A stretch of DNA of 64,000 nt from an uncultured Methylococcales bacterium (GCA_903902705.1 CAIUVX010000139.1:1-64000), one strand, 5' to 3'. Shown: positions 1 to 10,415, counted from the stretch's first letter. Notes: generated from the letters alone by a model not told the origin. Numbers and translations are program-made.

Positions 1-721
1 TACTAAACGGTAATTTAAGTAAATGTTCAGGCGATAAACATTTAAAAAGCGGAATTAGGGTTTTATCGCTTTCTTTATTGTCATTTTGCAGTGCAGTTTT
101 ATAATCGTGAAGCGTGAAATAAGTGAATTTTAATTCAGTTTTTATTTTTTCAATGGCGGGCGCGGCAATATTTTTATAAAAGAAATCTGTTTTATTACCA
201 CCTGATACGCCATTTTCAAAATCGATGAAATCCTTAACGAGTTGTTTATTATCTGTAAAAAATTTTTCAAACTCCTGAGCATCAAAAATAAACCATTCAT
301 TTATATTAGTGGCTATTAAATGTTTAATATGTATGTTTTTATGGGTAATCCGTTCACGCAAATAATATAAAACTAATTCCTGCATAGCTTTTTTATTGAT
401 ATTGTCACAACGCAACATTTCCATTTTGTTGGTTGGACTTTTTGCTTCAATAATAACACCAACAAAACTATCCGCGTCTTTGTCATTATGAATAACTAAA
501 TCATTACGCCCTTTGGTATTGATATAATGTTTATCTTTGTAATAAACATCTTTTAAAAAGTCAGCTAAACAATTTTTATGATATTCCTCGCTTTCATTTT
601 CTTTAATCGCATTGAGCAATTTATTCGCATGAGTTTTAAAATGCTCAATAGCGTCTCTATGCGGTTTTATTTTTAAAAAAGCAACATTAAGTGATTGTCT
701 TGGATTGAGTTTATTTAACAT
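1..721 (-). CDS. Type IIG restriction-modification enzyme, N-terminal part (cut by window edge)
   Basis: Reading the minus strand from the ATG at 721-719 gives 240 open codons running off the left edge. The start, MLNKLNPRQSLNVAFLKIKP, and later stretches such as TKGRNDLVIHN, VIIEAKSPTNKMEML and HLIATNINEWFIF match the N-terminus I know from large single-chain Eco57I-like (DUF7149) type II restriction-methylation proteins. The D...EAK pair, with Asp in GRNDLV and Glu/Lys in IIEAK, fits a PD-(D/E)xK nuclease core. The methyltransferase part would lie beyond the window. Such enzymes cut and methylate DNA in the cytoplasm and protect against foreign DNA. The gene follows guaB on the same strand. 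Its start is only about 30 bases from a palindromic repeat element, so any promoter of its own must lie in that repeat. Whether the gene is intact cannot be seen. Confidence 0.82.
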   Translation of the reverse strand, partial: MLNKLNPRQSLNVAFLKIKPHRDAIEHFKTHANKLLNAIKENESEEYHKNCLADFLKDVYYKDKHYINTKGRNDLVIHNDKDADSFVGVIIEAKSPTNKMEMLRCDNINKKAMQELVLYYLRERITHKNIHIKHLIATNINEWFIFDAQEFEKFFTDNKQLVKDFIDFENGVSGGNKTDFFYKNIAAPAIEKIKTELKFTYFTLHDYKTALQNDNKESDKTLIPLFKCLSPEHLLKLPFS

Positions 722-753
722 GATTTTTAATTAACTAAGGGAATTTTATATAG

Positions 754-859
754 CACGATAGGATGTGCTGAGGTACGAAGCGCATCGTTCGAGAAACATA
801 ACGCGAATGATGCGTCTCCTATTATCGTCGGCACATCCTATGCAGATCATCTTATCGTG
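754..859. repeat. Palindromic repeat element, copy 1
   Basis: Outer ends CACGATA (754-760) and TATCGTG (853-859) are inverted. Inside them ATAGGATGTGC (758-768) pairs perfectly with GCACATCCTAT (831-841), and a further inner pair, GCGCATCGTTCG and CGAATGATGCG, is nearly complementary. The whole unit can fold into one long hairpin, as expected of a small non-autonomous element or REP/MITE-like repeat. Further copies lie at 1073-1175 and 28015-28095. No transposase is near. Confidence 0.8.
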
Positions 860-889
860 TTTTTATGACTACCGTTTTTTATGCTGGTT

Positions 890-1175
<286 letters not shown>

Positions 1176-1205
1176 TTTTTATGACTACCGTTTTTTATGC
1201 TGGTT

Positions 1206-2678
<1,473 letters not shown>

Positions 2679-2813
2679 CTAAACAAGTCAGTAAAATAAC
2701 GGTGCATTATACGGTGTGTTAGCCTACTACTGCACAGAAATCGTGTAACGCGTTAGGGATTAAACATCAATTAAAACGACTGCCGAAAAAAATCGTTAAG
2801 TATTATTGAAATT

Positions 2814-3443
2814 TTAGTCGGTACTTTTAGCCACTGGAATCAGAATCTCATTTCGTCGTAAGAACCACGGTGTAAACGGCGCGTCATATCTAGCCCATAC
2901 TGCATCGCCCACGATGAGCAGCTTATTTTTGTTAATCCACGTTTCAAGTTGCGATTTGTTTTCAAGGTAACTTTTCTCACTCCAAAAACCTGAATAACGC
3001 ACTGAGGCAATTCGGTGAGCAGGAACTTGACGCAAGGTAACGTTAGAATTGTCTGGCACTGGAAGCGTTTCCAGCGTGTATGAATCAGGCATCATAAAAC
3101 TTACTGCCCATTTATTATCTACGCGTTGCTGCCCAACTGGAGCAGTCATATTAATTTTTTGACTCACTGGTTGTTGGGAAACTGGGGCAGTCATTGCCAC
3201 TTTATTGCGTGTATGGTTATCGCCAGAAATATAGCGAAAAAGACTATTGAATGCTTTGCTTCCCGCATTTTCAAGCTCACCTTCGACAATAATTTCAGCG
3301 AGAACATGAGGTGCATAGTCGCGTATCTCGAAGCTATTGTCTTTTTTTACCACAGTATATTTTGCCTCTTCGGTCGCCATCGTATTTCTCGCTCCAATAA
3401 GTATAAAAGCGGCGACCAGTACGATTCCAATTGAATGTTTCAT
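2814..3443 (-). CDS. SOUL family haem-binding protein, secreted
   Basis: 209 residues. A hydrophobic signal peptide (about residues 1-23, ending near NTMA) precedes a SOUL/HBP domain: FEIRDYAPHVLAEI, FNSLFRYISGDN, MTAPV twice, then VSFMMPDSYTLETLPVP and HRIASVRYSGF. SOUL proteins bind haem or tetrapyrroles; the bacterial role is not established. The short repeated MTAPVSQQ/MTAPVGQQ segment around residues 85-105 is normal for the family. Monocistronic: the neighbour on one side diverges and guaB lies about 145 bp downstream. Location is probably periplasmic. Confidence 0.88.
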   Translation of the reverse strand: MKHSIGIVLVAAFILIGARNTMATEEAKYTVVKKDNSFEIRDYAPHVLAEIIVEGELENAGSKAFNSLFRYISGDNHTRNKVAMTAPVSQQPVSQKINMTAPVGQQRVDNKWAVSFMMPDSYTLETLPVPDNSNVTLRQVPAHRIASVRYSGFWSEKSYLENKSQLETWINKNKLLIVGDAVWARYDAPFTPWFLRRNEILIPVAKSTD

Positions 3444-3562
3444 GATTACCGACTCAAAAAATGATTGACTGATTATTTGCCTAATGCTTTATTTAATACG
3501 GCAATCTGGTATCTTTGTCCACCAATTTTAATTCTTTATTCACCATACAACCGCATTCACCA

Positions 3563-3910
3563 ATGAAAAAATTATTCGCTTTATTATTGCTCATTACCAG
3601 TGTTTCTGTACTCGCTGAAGAGCTTGAAACGCCCAGTTATAACGTTACCATACAATCTAATTGTGCAGAAGGCGAAGTATCTTGTGATGATGTGTCTTAC
3701 ACAGGGATCAACAAAAAATCAGGAAAATCTATAATCCTGAAAGGCTCTACTTGGCATACTCTGTGTGCCGATGGTGTGACTCCCTGTCGTTTTTTGGGTT
3801 ATAAATTTAAAAACGGTGATGTGATCTATACGGTTTCAGAAGAAGGTATATTGGAAGTTGTTAAAAAAGGCAATAAGGTATTATTCAGTGAGCAAGGCAA
3901 CTGGCGTTAA
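3563..3910 (+). CDS. Small secreted protein of unknown function
   Basis: About 115 residues from the ATG at 3563, chosen because the next residues, MKKLFALLLLITSVSVLA, form a textbook signal peptide; an in-frame ATG at 3515 would bury it. The mature part has four Cys in two spaced pairs (SNCAEGEVSCDD and LCADGVTPCRF), consistent with disulfides in the periplasm, and ends with a predicted beta-rich segment (GDVIYTVSEEGILEVVKKG). I do not recognise the family. It ends 2 bases before the GTG of the next gene, so the two are probably cotranscribed. Confidence 0.7.
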   Translation: MKKLFALLLLITSVSVLAEELETPSYNVTIQSNCAEGEVSCDDVSYTGINKKSGKSIILKGSTWHTLCADGVTPCRFLGYKFKNGDVIYTVSEEGILEVVKKGNKVLFSEQGNWR

Positions 3911-3912
3911 GT

Positions 3913-4287
3913 GTGAACGGTGAGTTTATATTCGTCTACGGTACATTACGCAAAGCGTCAGGAACGGCTATGTCTCGTGTACTTGCTGATTACAGCGTGT
4001 ATGTCGATGACGCTAGTATACAAGCAGTATTATATGAAGTTGATGCCTATCCCTGTGCTATCGAATCGACTAATTCCAACGATAAAGTAGCTGGCGAGTT
4101 GTATAAAATCCTTGATAGCGAGACCCTGCTCCCCTTACTGGATGAATACGAAGAATGCACTGAACAATTCCCAAAGCCTCATGAATACATTCGCAAACCG
4201 CTACTTATTACACTGACAGACGGTAATTATGTTATAGCTTGGGTGTATGTCTATAACCATGATGTAAGCCAGTTACAGCGGATTTAA
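3913..4287 (+). CDS. Gamma-glutamylcyclotransferase-like (AIG2/YtfP fold) protein
   Basis: 124 residues beginning at GTG 3913. The N-terminal FIFVYGTLRKASG is the YGTLR substrate-loop signature. Next come DAYPCAI and AGELYKILDSETLLPLLDEYEEC, with the Glu of DEYEE in the place of the catalytic acid. Members cyclise gamma-glutamyl amines or peptides to 5-oxoproline, but the substrate of this one cannot be told. The stop codon overlaps that of the convergent gene at 4284-4526. Probably cytoplasmic. Confidence 0.82.
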   Translation: MNGEFIFVYGTLRKASGTAMSRVLADYSVYVDDASIQAVLYEVDAYPCAIESTNSNDKVAGELYKILDSETLLPLLDEYEECTEQFPKPHEYIRKPLLITLTDGNYVIAWVYVYNHDVSQLQRI

Positions 4288-4526
4288 ACTACAATATGTA
4301 GTGCCAAAAAAGGGACTAAATTAAACAGAAAAATGCTAATCTTGTAAAAAGCCATACCTGCATAGTGTATTGTGTCAAAATTTTCTGCGGGCAACTTAAA
4401 CCATTTGCTATGTAGCTGATACAGCCAATCATGAGCAAACATAAGCAGAAAAAACCACAGGGTCAAAATGCTCATATTAATGATGGTTGACCATCCTAAA
4501 ACTGCACTCAATATTTCAATTGTCAT
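4284..4526 (-). CDS. Small membrane protein, DUF6868-like
   Basis: 80 residues from the ATG at 4526, preceded by GGAG at good spacing (an upstream TTG would add four residues). Two to three hydrophobic segments are visible: LSAVLGWSTIINMSILTLWF, a middle segment around MFAHDWLYQLHSKWF, and ISIFLFNLVPFLALHIV. The pattern GW.TIIN, AHDWLY.LH..WF.L, FD.IHYAGMAFYK and FNLVP.LAL matches my memory of DUF6868, a family of unknown role. Convergent with the preceding gene, their stop codons overlapping. Confidence 0.7.
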   Translation of the reverse strand: MTIEILSAVLGWSTIINMSILTLWFFLLMFAHDWLYQLHSKWFKLPAENFDTIHYAGMAFYKISIFLFNLVPFLALHIVV

Positions 4527-4653
4527 ATCAATCTCCAAATGTCAGTGTTACCAATAAATACCATTTTAAAAGTTTCTACGCAAGTTGAGCAGATCAAAAC
4601 CAGACAGATTACAAAAATATAGCTGGTTTTTTGTATAAATCGCTCAATTATGA

Positions 4654-4702
4654 CATTGATATGACACTATCAATGACGACAGCTTTTTAAAAAGCATATA
4701 AT
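4654..4702 (+). promoter_or_regulatory. Candidate mtkAB promoter with overlapping inverted repeat
   Basis: TATAAT at 4697-4702 is an exact -10 box. ATGACG at 4673-4678 is a weak -35 match at 18-base spacing. A perfect inverted repeat, CATTGATA (4654-4661), 6-base spacer, TATCAATG (4668-4675), overlaps the -35. This arrangement fits an operator for a LysR-type or other dimeric regulator. The boxes are seen; the function is inferred. Transcription would start near 4709, about 40 bases before mtkA. Confidence 0.5.
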
Positions 4703-4749
4703 ACGCGGCTGTTTTTAGTGGTTATGATTTCAACACGATAGGAAAATTT

Positions 4750-5940
4750 ATGGATATTCATGAATATCAAGCAAAAGAAATTTTAAGCGGTTACGGTATA
4801 AAAATCGCGGAGGGCGGTTTGGCGTATAGCCCAGAAGATGCAGTGCAACGTGCCAGAGAAATCGGTGGACATATATGGGCAGTGAAAGCCCAGATTCATT
4901 CAGGGGCGCGTGGTAAAGCGGGCGGCATTAAAATCTGTAAAACCCACGACGAAGTAGAGGCCGCTGCTGATTATTTACTCGGTAGACGCTTAGTCACCCA
5001 TCAAACAGGATCGGCGGGTAAAGTGTGCGGCAGATTGTACATCGAAGCAGGGACTGAAATCGCTCAAGAATTGTATTTTTGCCTATTGGTAGACCGTAGT
5101 TCTGAACGCATTGTCATGGTCGGTTCAGCACAAGGCGGCATGGATATTGAAGAGCTTGCTGTAACCAATCCTGACGCAATCATTAAAATTTACATCGATC
5201 CAGCGGTAGGTTTGCAAGATTTTCAAGCGCGGAAAATGGCGTTTAAATTAGGCTTGAATGCCGAAGTGATTAGTCACGCAGTTAAAACCATTAAAGGTTG
5301 TTACAACGCATTACGCGCCTTGGATGTCAGTATGCTGGAAATAAATCCTTTAGTGGTGACCAAAAGTGGCGAACTGATTGCTTTGGATGCCAAAATGGGT
5401 TTTGATGATAACGCGCTGTTTCGGCAACTAAAAATTTCTGAATTACGCGATAAATCTCAGGAAGACCCCCGCGAAATGGCAGCGGCAGATCGTGGTTTAA
5501 GTTATGTCGGATTAGACGGTGACATAGGCTGTATGATTAATGGTGCAGGTCTCGCTATGGCGACTATGGACATGATTAAACTGGCTGGTGGCGAACCTGC
5601 CAACTTTTTGGACGTAGGCGGCGGCGCGTCAGCAGAACGCACCGAAAAAGCCTTTCGTTTAGTGTTAGCCGATAAAAATGTTAAAGCTATGCTAGTGAAT
5701 ATTTTTGCAGGTATTAATCGCTGTGATTGGATTGCCGAAGGCGTGGTACACGCAGTTAGAAAAATTGATATGAAAATACCGTTAATCGTCAGATTATCAG
5801 GCACTAATGTCGAAGAAGGGCGCAGAATTATTGCCGAAAGTGGCTTGCCCATTATTACCGCCGACACTTTAGCTGAAGCCGCTGAAAAAGCTGTGCAAGC
5901 GCGTAATGAAGTTGTCGCTAAAGAAGCCGCAGGAGCATAA
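4750..5940 (+). CDS. mtkA: Malate--CoA ligase (malate thiokinase) beta subunit
   Basis: 396 residues with the succinyl-CoA-synthetase beta fold: [12 protein letters not shown], an ATP-grasp domain in the first half ([18 protein letters not shown]) and a CoA-ligase Rossmann part ([32 protein letters not shown]). The variants [19 protein letters not shown] and [17 protein letters not shown] are those I associate with MtkA of serine-cycle methylotrophs rather than SucC, which has NIFGGI.RCD. With MtkB it makes malyl-CoA from malate, CoA and ATP. Starts with AGGA upstream and is followed 3 bases later by mtkB. SucC is the alternative, judged less likely. Confidence 0.85.
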   Translation: MDIHEYQAKEILSGYGIKIAEGGLAYSPEDAVQRAREIGGHIWAVKAQIHSGARGKAGGIKICKTHDEVEAAADYLLGRRLVTHQTGSAGKVCGRLYIEAGTEIAQELYFCLLVDRSSERIVMVGSAQGGMDIEELAVTNPDAIIKIYIDPAVGLQDFQARKMAFKLGLNAEVISHAVKTIKGCYNALRALDVSMLEINPLVVTKSGELIALDAKMGFDDNALFRQLKISELRDKSQEDPREMAAADRGLSYVGLDGDIGCMINGAGLAMATMDMIKLAGGEPANFLDVGGGASAERTEKAFRLVLADKNVKAMLVNIFAGINRCDWIAEGVVHAVRKIDMKIPLIVRLSGTNVEEGRRIIAESGLPIITADTLAEAAEKAVQARNEVVAKEAAGA

Positions 5941-5943
5941 AAC

Positions 5944-6831
5944 ATGGCTATATTAATTAACGAAACCACTCGCATCATTGTCCAAGGCTTTACAGGAAAA
6001 ATCGGCTCTTTTCATGCACAAGACATGATTAACTACGGCTCTAATGTCGTAGGCGGCGTGACTCCTGGTAAGGGAGGACAAACCCATTTAGGTTTACCTG
6101 TATTCAACACCGTCAAAGCAGCGGTCAAACAAGTGGGTGCAGAAGCCAGTATTATTTTTGTTCCGCCAGCGTTTGCCGCAGATTCCATCATGGAAGCCGC
6201 CGATGCAGGTATTAAATACTGTGTTTCTATTACTGATGGTATTCCTACCCAAGATATGATGACGGTAAAAAACTTTTTACGGCGTTTTCCTGTCGAAAAA
6301 CGCATGATCCTCACAGGTCCAAATTGCGCGGGAACGATTAGCCCAGAACGCGCCATGTTGGGTATTATGCCAGGGCATATTTATATGCGCGGCAATGTTG
6401 GAATTGTCGGACGTTCAGGCACGTTAGGCTATGAAGCAGCGGATCAAATGAAACGCTTAGGTATTGGTATTTCTACTTCGGTAGGTATTGGTGGCGATCC
6501 CATTAATGGTAGCTCCCATCGCGATATTTTGGAAATGTTTGAAAACGACCCAGAAACCAAAGTGGTGTTAATGATCGGTGAAATCGGCGGTCCGCAAGAA
6601 GTGGAAGCAGGTTTATTTGCACAAGCCCACATGACTAAACCAGTCATTGCCTATATCGCAGGGCTAACCGCACCCGAAGGTCGGCGCATGGGTCATGCAG
6701 GAGCGATTATTTCCTCTGCGGGTGAAAGTGCGGCGGAAAAAGTAGCGTTATTGCGTGAGATGGGAGTAACGATTTGCCCAACGCCTGCGGCGATGGGAGC
6801 TACAGTAGCCGAGGTATTGGCTAGATTGTAG
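5944..6831 (+). CDS. mtkB: Malate--CoA ligase (malate thiokinase) alpha subunit
   Basis: 295 residues. An N-terminal CoA-binding Rossmann domain (IIVQGFTGKIGSFHAQDMI, YGSNVVGGVTPGKGG) is followed by the ligase domain with GPNCAGTISP, GIVGRSGTLGYEAADQM, GIGGDPINGSS and GHAGAIISS; the His of GHAGA is the phosphorylated residue of the family. FHAQDMI, LRRFPVEKRM and HIYMRGNVGIVGRSG fit MtkB. Partner of the gene 3 bases upstream. Other serine-cycle genes (mcl, sga, hpr, ppc) are not in this window, so the pair stands alone here. Confidence 0.85.
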   Translation: MAILINETTRIIVQGFTGKIGSFHAQDMINYGSNVVGGVTPGKGGQTHLGLPVFNTVKAAVKQVGAEASIIFVPPAFAADSIMEAADAGIKYCVSITDGIPTQDMMTVKNFLRRFPVEKRMILTGPNCAGTISPERAMLGIMPGHIYMRGNVGIVGRSGTLGYEAADQMKRLGIGISTSVGIGGDPINGSSHRDILEMFENDPETKVVLMIGEIGGPQEVEAGLFAQAHMTKPVIAYIAGLTAPEGRRMGHAGAIISSAGESAAEKVALLREMGVTICPTPAAMGATVAEVLARL

Positions 6832-6937
6832 ATCATCCCTTGTGGTTTCCTTCACTACTGGTATGGCTAGGCAATGCACAAGGTGGATGGTGGTATCAAT
6901 CAGCGGGTAATTGGGTGCAGAAATAAATCATTGTCAG

Positions 6938-6966
6938 AAGTGGGCGCGAATGAATTCGCACCCACT
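6938..6966 (+). terminator. Hairpin downstream of mtkB
   Basis: AAGTGGGCGCGAAT and ATTCGCACCCACTT form a 14-base stem with one mismatch, about 107 bases after the mtkB stop. Only a weak T-rich stretch (TCATTTTATAG) follows, so termination is likely but not certain. Confidence 0.45.
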
Positions 6967-6991
6967 TGTCATTTTATAGTTAGTCAAACCA

Positions 6992-7069
6992 CTGTAGTTC
7001 GACAATGCTCTCCTGAGGTATCGAAGGACTCACCACGAACGCTATCATTTTATTGTGTGTTAGCTTTAG
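6992..7069. repeat. Diverged copy of the TTCGACA...ACGAACG dispersed repeat
   Basis: Shares CTCACCACGAACG and ATCATTTTATTGTGTGTTAGC with copies at 43221, 50267 and 52884. Its right end runs into the rsmD reading frame, so the rsmD stop codon and last residues are encoded by repeat-like sequence. Confidence 0.65.
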
Positions 7070-7640
7070 CAACGCGCTCGAACAAGTGATACATCACTTC
7101 ACCTGCGGTTTTTTGTTTTAACAATCGCCAGTTTTCGGGTATCTCTTGAAGTTGAAAAACACCTTGTGTGTCAACATTCGTCCTTTCAGTTTCAACATAA
7201 ATTTTCGCATAAGAAGCTAACCAGCCTTTATCTTCTAACCATTGGCAGGTTTGCGCCGCTAAGTTTAGGTTAAACGGCGGGTCAATAAACACGATGTCAA
7301 AGGCTTGTGCATCACTCGCTAAATAACGAAACACATCTGATTGGACGATTTTTACTTGTTCCGCACCTAAACTAAGCGCGTTGGTTTTTAGACTTCGACA
7401 GGCGATAGGATTATTTTCAACTTGAATCACCGATTTCGCACCCCGCGAGGCGGCTTCAAAGCTTAACGCGCCACTGCCTGCGTATAAATCCAGACAGTGG
7501 CTACCAAGTATGTCGTATTGCAACCAGTTAAATAAAGTCTCGCGTACTCTGGCAGGTGTTGGTCGTAAACCGTCTGCATCTTCAAAACTAATCTTACGAC
7601 TACGCCAGTTGCCACCAATGATGTTCAGTTTATTTTGCAC
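7050..7640 (-). CDS. rsmD: 16S rRNA (guanine966-N2)-methyltransferase
   Basis: 196 residues. Class I SAM-dependent fold: LNIIGGNWRSRKISF, LRPTPARVRETLFNWL, motif I CLDLYAGSGALSFEAASRGA, then VQVENNPIACRSLKTN and the N6/N2-methylase motif FIDPPFNLN near residue 120. It methylates G966 of 16S rRNA in the assembling 30S subunit. The start overlaps the end of the upstream M16 gene by 11 bases, so translation is probably coupled. The last residues (about VAKANTQ) lie in a dispersed repeat, suggesting the original end was altered. Confidence 0.93.
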   Translation of the reverse strand: MQNKLNIIGGNWRSRKISFEDADGLRPTPARVRETLFNWLQYDILGSHCLDLYAGSGALSFEAASRGAKSVIQVENNPIACRSLKTNALSLGAEQVKIVQSDVFRYLASDAQAFDIVFIDPPFNLNLAAQTCQWLEDKGWLASYAKIYVETERTNVDTQGVFQLQEIPENWRLLKQKTAGEVMYHLFERVAKANTQ

Positions 7641-8943
7641 TTTTTTCTGCCGTTTTACCGACAGTAACCGTTTGTAATAGATTTAAATCAACACGGCGTT
7701 TAAAGGCATCGGTAATGGAAGCAGCCGTAAGCTCTTCAACTTTTTGCTGAAAAGTATCCAAATAATCCAATGGCAACTCATAAAAACCTATCATACCAAC
7801 GTAGTTTGCCAATTTTTTATTAGTATCAAAACGGGTGGCAAAACCACCGATAATATTTTTCTTGGCTGCACTTAACTCAGCTTCACTAGGACCTTGATTG
7901 ACATAATCACTCAGGGTTTTGTTTAGCACTTCTAAGGCTTGTTGGGTTTGATCGTTGCGTGTTTGTAGTGACACAGTAAAAGGCCCTTGTTTTAACATCG
8001 GTGCAAAGCCACTGCTGGCACTGTATGCCAAGCCGCGTTTTTCCCGTACTTCATCAAACAATTTAGACACCAGACCGCTACCACCAAGAATATGATTACC
8101 AACATAGAGATTAAAATAATCAGGGTCTTTGCGATAAGTCCCCGTCAAACCAACTAAAACATGGGTTTGTGATGATGGAAATTCAATGTGTTGTTGGCTA
8201 GATTTTGTCAGTGCGGCAACATCGGGTATGGCTTCTGGTTTTTTTCCAGTAGGTAAGTCTTTTAATAAGGTGATTGCGGTTTGATCGGCTTGCTCTTTAG
8301 ATAAATCACCGACAATAACGACAGTGGCATTTGCTGCTACATAGTAGTTTTTATAAAAATTGCGTAAGTCAGCAACTTTAAGCGCAGTAACGGTTTTGAT
8401 GTCGCCTGCATCTTGATGAGCGTAAGGGTGTGTACCATATAACGCTTTACTAAAGGCAATACCAGCGACAGCAGCAGGCAATTCTTGTTGCTGTTTTAAA
8501 CCTGCTAACGTTCTATTTTTTTCCCGTTTAAAATCGGCTTCATTAAACCGTGGCTGAGTCAAAATAGTCTGTACCGTTTCCAGTGACTTATCAAATAGAG
8601 CTTTATCGGTCAGTGTGCGTAATGTCAGAGTCGCCATATCCGCTGAGGTAGACGCGCCAAACACTGCACCAACACTTTCAAATCGTTGGGCAATATCATC
8701 GGCATTCCATTTACCCGCACCTGTATCAAGCACGCCTGCCGTAAGAGCGGCGACACCAAATTGTTGTCCGTCCCTAGCACTGCCCGCATCAAAAATGATT
8801 GCAATATCTGCCATCGGTAAACCTTCGGTACGCACATAAAACACCCGACTACCTTGTGGTGTTTGCCAGTTATCAATTTTTGCCGCCGCAAAACTGATAG
8901 AACTGCACAGTAATAACAGTAAACCTACTAAACGAATAGTCAT
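7630..8943 (-). CDS. M16 family peptidase-like protein, inactive partner subunit
   Basis: 437 residues with a signal peptide (MTIRLVGLLLLLCSSISFAAA). Two M16 halves are visible. Where active members have HxxEH this one has FGVAALTAGVLDTG, so the zinc site is missing. The C-terminal half keeps DEVREKRGLAYSASSGF, the R/Y motif typical of the non-catalytic chain. Such proteins pair with an active M16 subunit, as in the mitochondrial processing peptidase. Its ATG overlaps the stop of the active partner directly upstream, supporting a heterodimer. Periplasmic by its signal peptide. Confidence 0.9.
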   Translation of the reverse strand: MTIRLVGLLLLLCSSISFAAAKIDNWQTPQGSRVFYVRTEGLPMADIAIIFDAGSARDGQQFGVAALTAGVLDTGAGKWNADDIAQRFESVGAVFGASTSADMATLTLRTLTDKALFDKSLETVQTILTQPRFNEADFKREKNRTLAGLKQQQELPAAVAGIAFSKALYGTHPYAHQDAGDIKTVTALKVADLRNFYKNYYVAANATVVIVGDLSKEQADQTAITLLKDLPTGKKPEAIPDVAALTKSSQQHIEFPSSQTHVLVGLTGTYRKDPDYFNLYVGNHILGGSGLVSKLFDEVREKRGLAYSASSGFAPMLKQGPFTVSLQTRNDQTQQALEVLNKTLSDYVNQGPSEAELSAAKKNIIGGFATRFDTNKKLANYVGMIGFYELPLDYLDTFQQKVEELTAASITDAFKRRVDLNLLQTVTVGKTAEKSAK

Positions 8944-10334
8944 TATTTTACTCCCTTGGCGTTGGTGGTTGATTGTTGAGTCGCTTGCGGTTCAAGGTTA
9001 GTGGTTGATTGTTGAATCGCTTGTGGTTCAAGATAGCCAACGGTTAAATGGTCTTCGAGCAAATATTTTTTTGCCACATTCTGCACTTGTTCGGCAGTGA
9101 CTTGATTGATTTTATCGACATATTCATCGGCTTTTTGCCACGGTAAGCCTACGGATTCTAATGCACCTAACTGCATGGCTTGATAAAAATTGGAGTCTTT
9201 TTCATACACTGCACTGGCTAATACTTGCGCCTTAATACGCTGTAGCTCTTCTGTACTGATTAAGGTTTGCTGTAACACGTTCACTTCCGCTTTTAAGGCT
9301 TTTTCTAAATCGGGTAGCGTTTTACCTTCGACAGGTGTCGCTTCTAATTCAAATAAACTGTCCAATCTGGATGTTAAGCTATAACTGGCACTGGCGGAGA
9401 CTGCTAGTTGCTTGCCGCGTACTAAATTAGCCGATAATCGCGCACTATTACCCCCATCTAACACACCCGCTAATACTTCCAGCGCGTAAGCTTCACTTTC
9501 ATCAGTGGTCGTTTTTAAACTGGGTACTTTATAGCCTAGCACTAGCACAGGCAATTTAGCAGGTGCTTTTACAGTCAGTCTCCGTGCGCCTAATTGTTCA
9601 ATTTCAGATAGCGGTTTTAAGGGTTTAATCTCGCTAGTTTTTAGCTCAGCAAACTGTTTTTCCGCTAAATCAAATACTGCTTGAGTTTGCACATCACCCA
9701 CCACCACCAAGATGGCATTATTTGGCGCGTACCAACGTGAATACCACGCTTGCAAATCCTCTACTTGATAATTGGCAATATCCGATGGCCAACCAATAAT
9801 AGGATTTTTATAAGGGCTATTGGTATAAGCAACTGCTGAAAAATATTCGCCTAGTTTGGCTTGTGGATTATCATCAGTACGCATACGACGTTCTTCCGTC
9901 ACCACTTCCAGTTCTTTTTTTAATTCTTCGGGCAGAAGATGCAAATATCGCATTCTATCAGCCTCCAATTCAAAACTAACTTCTAACTTGGATGCTGCCA
10001 TAGTTTGAAAATAAGCAGTATAGTCCTGTGCGGTAAAAGCATTTTCATCGCCACCATTTTCAGCAATAATTTTAGAAAATTCCCCCGCTGGATATTTGTC
10101 CGTACCTTTGAACATCATGTGTTCCAGCATGTGGGAAATCCCTGTGATACCGTTAGGCTCATAACTAGAACCCACTTTGTACCAGACTTGAGACACTACC
10201 ACAGGTGAGCGATGATCTTCTTTAACCAACACTTTTAAGCCATTTTTTAAAATGTGTTCAGAAACTTTGCTTGCTGTGGCGTGTGCTACCACAGGCAGAC
10301 ACAGCAACACAGTACATAATAATCGTTTGTTCAT
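8943..10334 (-). CDS. M16 family zinc peptidase, active subunit
   Basis: 463 residues with a signal peptide ending near VVAHA. The inverted zinc motif HMLEH is at residues 68-72, and the distal acidic ligand lies in EVVTEERRMR near residue 148. The mid-region has the usual WYSRWYAPNNAILVVVGDV. It degrades short peptides in the periplasm, probably with the inactive homologue that starts at its stop codon (TAATG overlap). An odd point: the C-terminal tail carries a 12-residue in-frame tandem duplication, LEPQAIQQSTTN then LEPQATQQSTTN (DNA about 8962-9033), likely recent. First gene of an M16-M16-rsmD operon. Confidence 0.93.
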   Translation of the reverse strand: MNKRLLCTVLLCLPVVAHATASKVSEHILKNGLKVLVKEDHRSPVVVSQVWYKVGSSYEPNGITGISHMLEHMMFKGTDKYPAGEFSKIIAENGGDENAFTAQDYTAYFQTMAASKLEVSFELEADRMRYLHLLPEELKKELEVVTEERRMRTDDNPQAKLGEYFSAVAYTNSPYKNPIIGWPSDIANYQVEDLQAWYSRWYAPNNAILVVVGDVQTQAVFDLAEKQFAELKTSEIKPLKPLSEIEQLGARRLTVKAPAKLPVLVLGYKVPSLKTTTDESEAYALEVLAGVLDGGNSARLSANLVRGKQLAVSASASYSLTSRLDSLFELEATPVEGKTLPDLEKALKAEVNVLQQTLISTEELQRIKAQVLASAVYEKDSNFYQAMQLGALESVGLPWQKADEYVDKINQVTAEQVQNVAKKYLLEDHLTVGYLEPQAIQQSTTNLEPQATQQSTTNAKGVK

Positions 10335-10415
10335 AACGTCCTTTGGAAATAAATGTTGAAGGTCAATTATATTTTAGCTCATGTTTACCATAGTATCCTG
10401 AAACGAACAATGTTA

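Noticed and set aside
4750-6831. Succinyl-CoA synthetase sucC-sucD
   Set aside because: Overall fold fits, but signature stretches ([42 protein letters not shown]) match malate thiokinase as I know it, and no sucAB or lpd is adjacent. A phylogeny would settle it.
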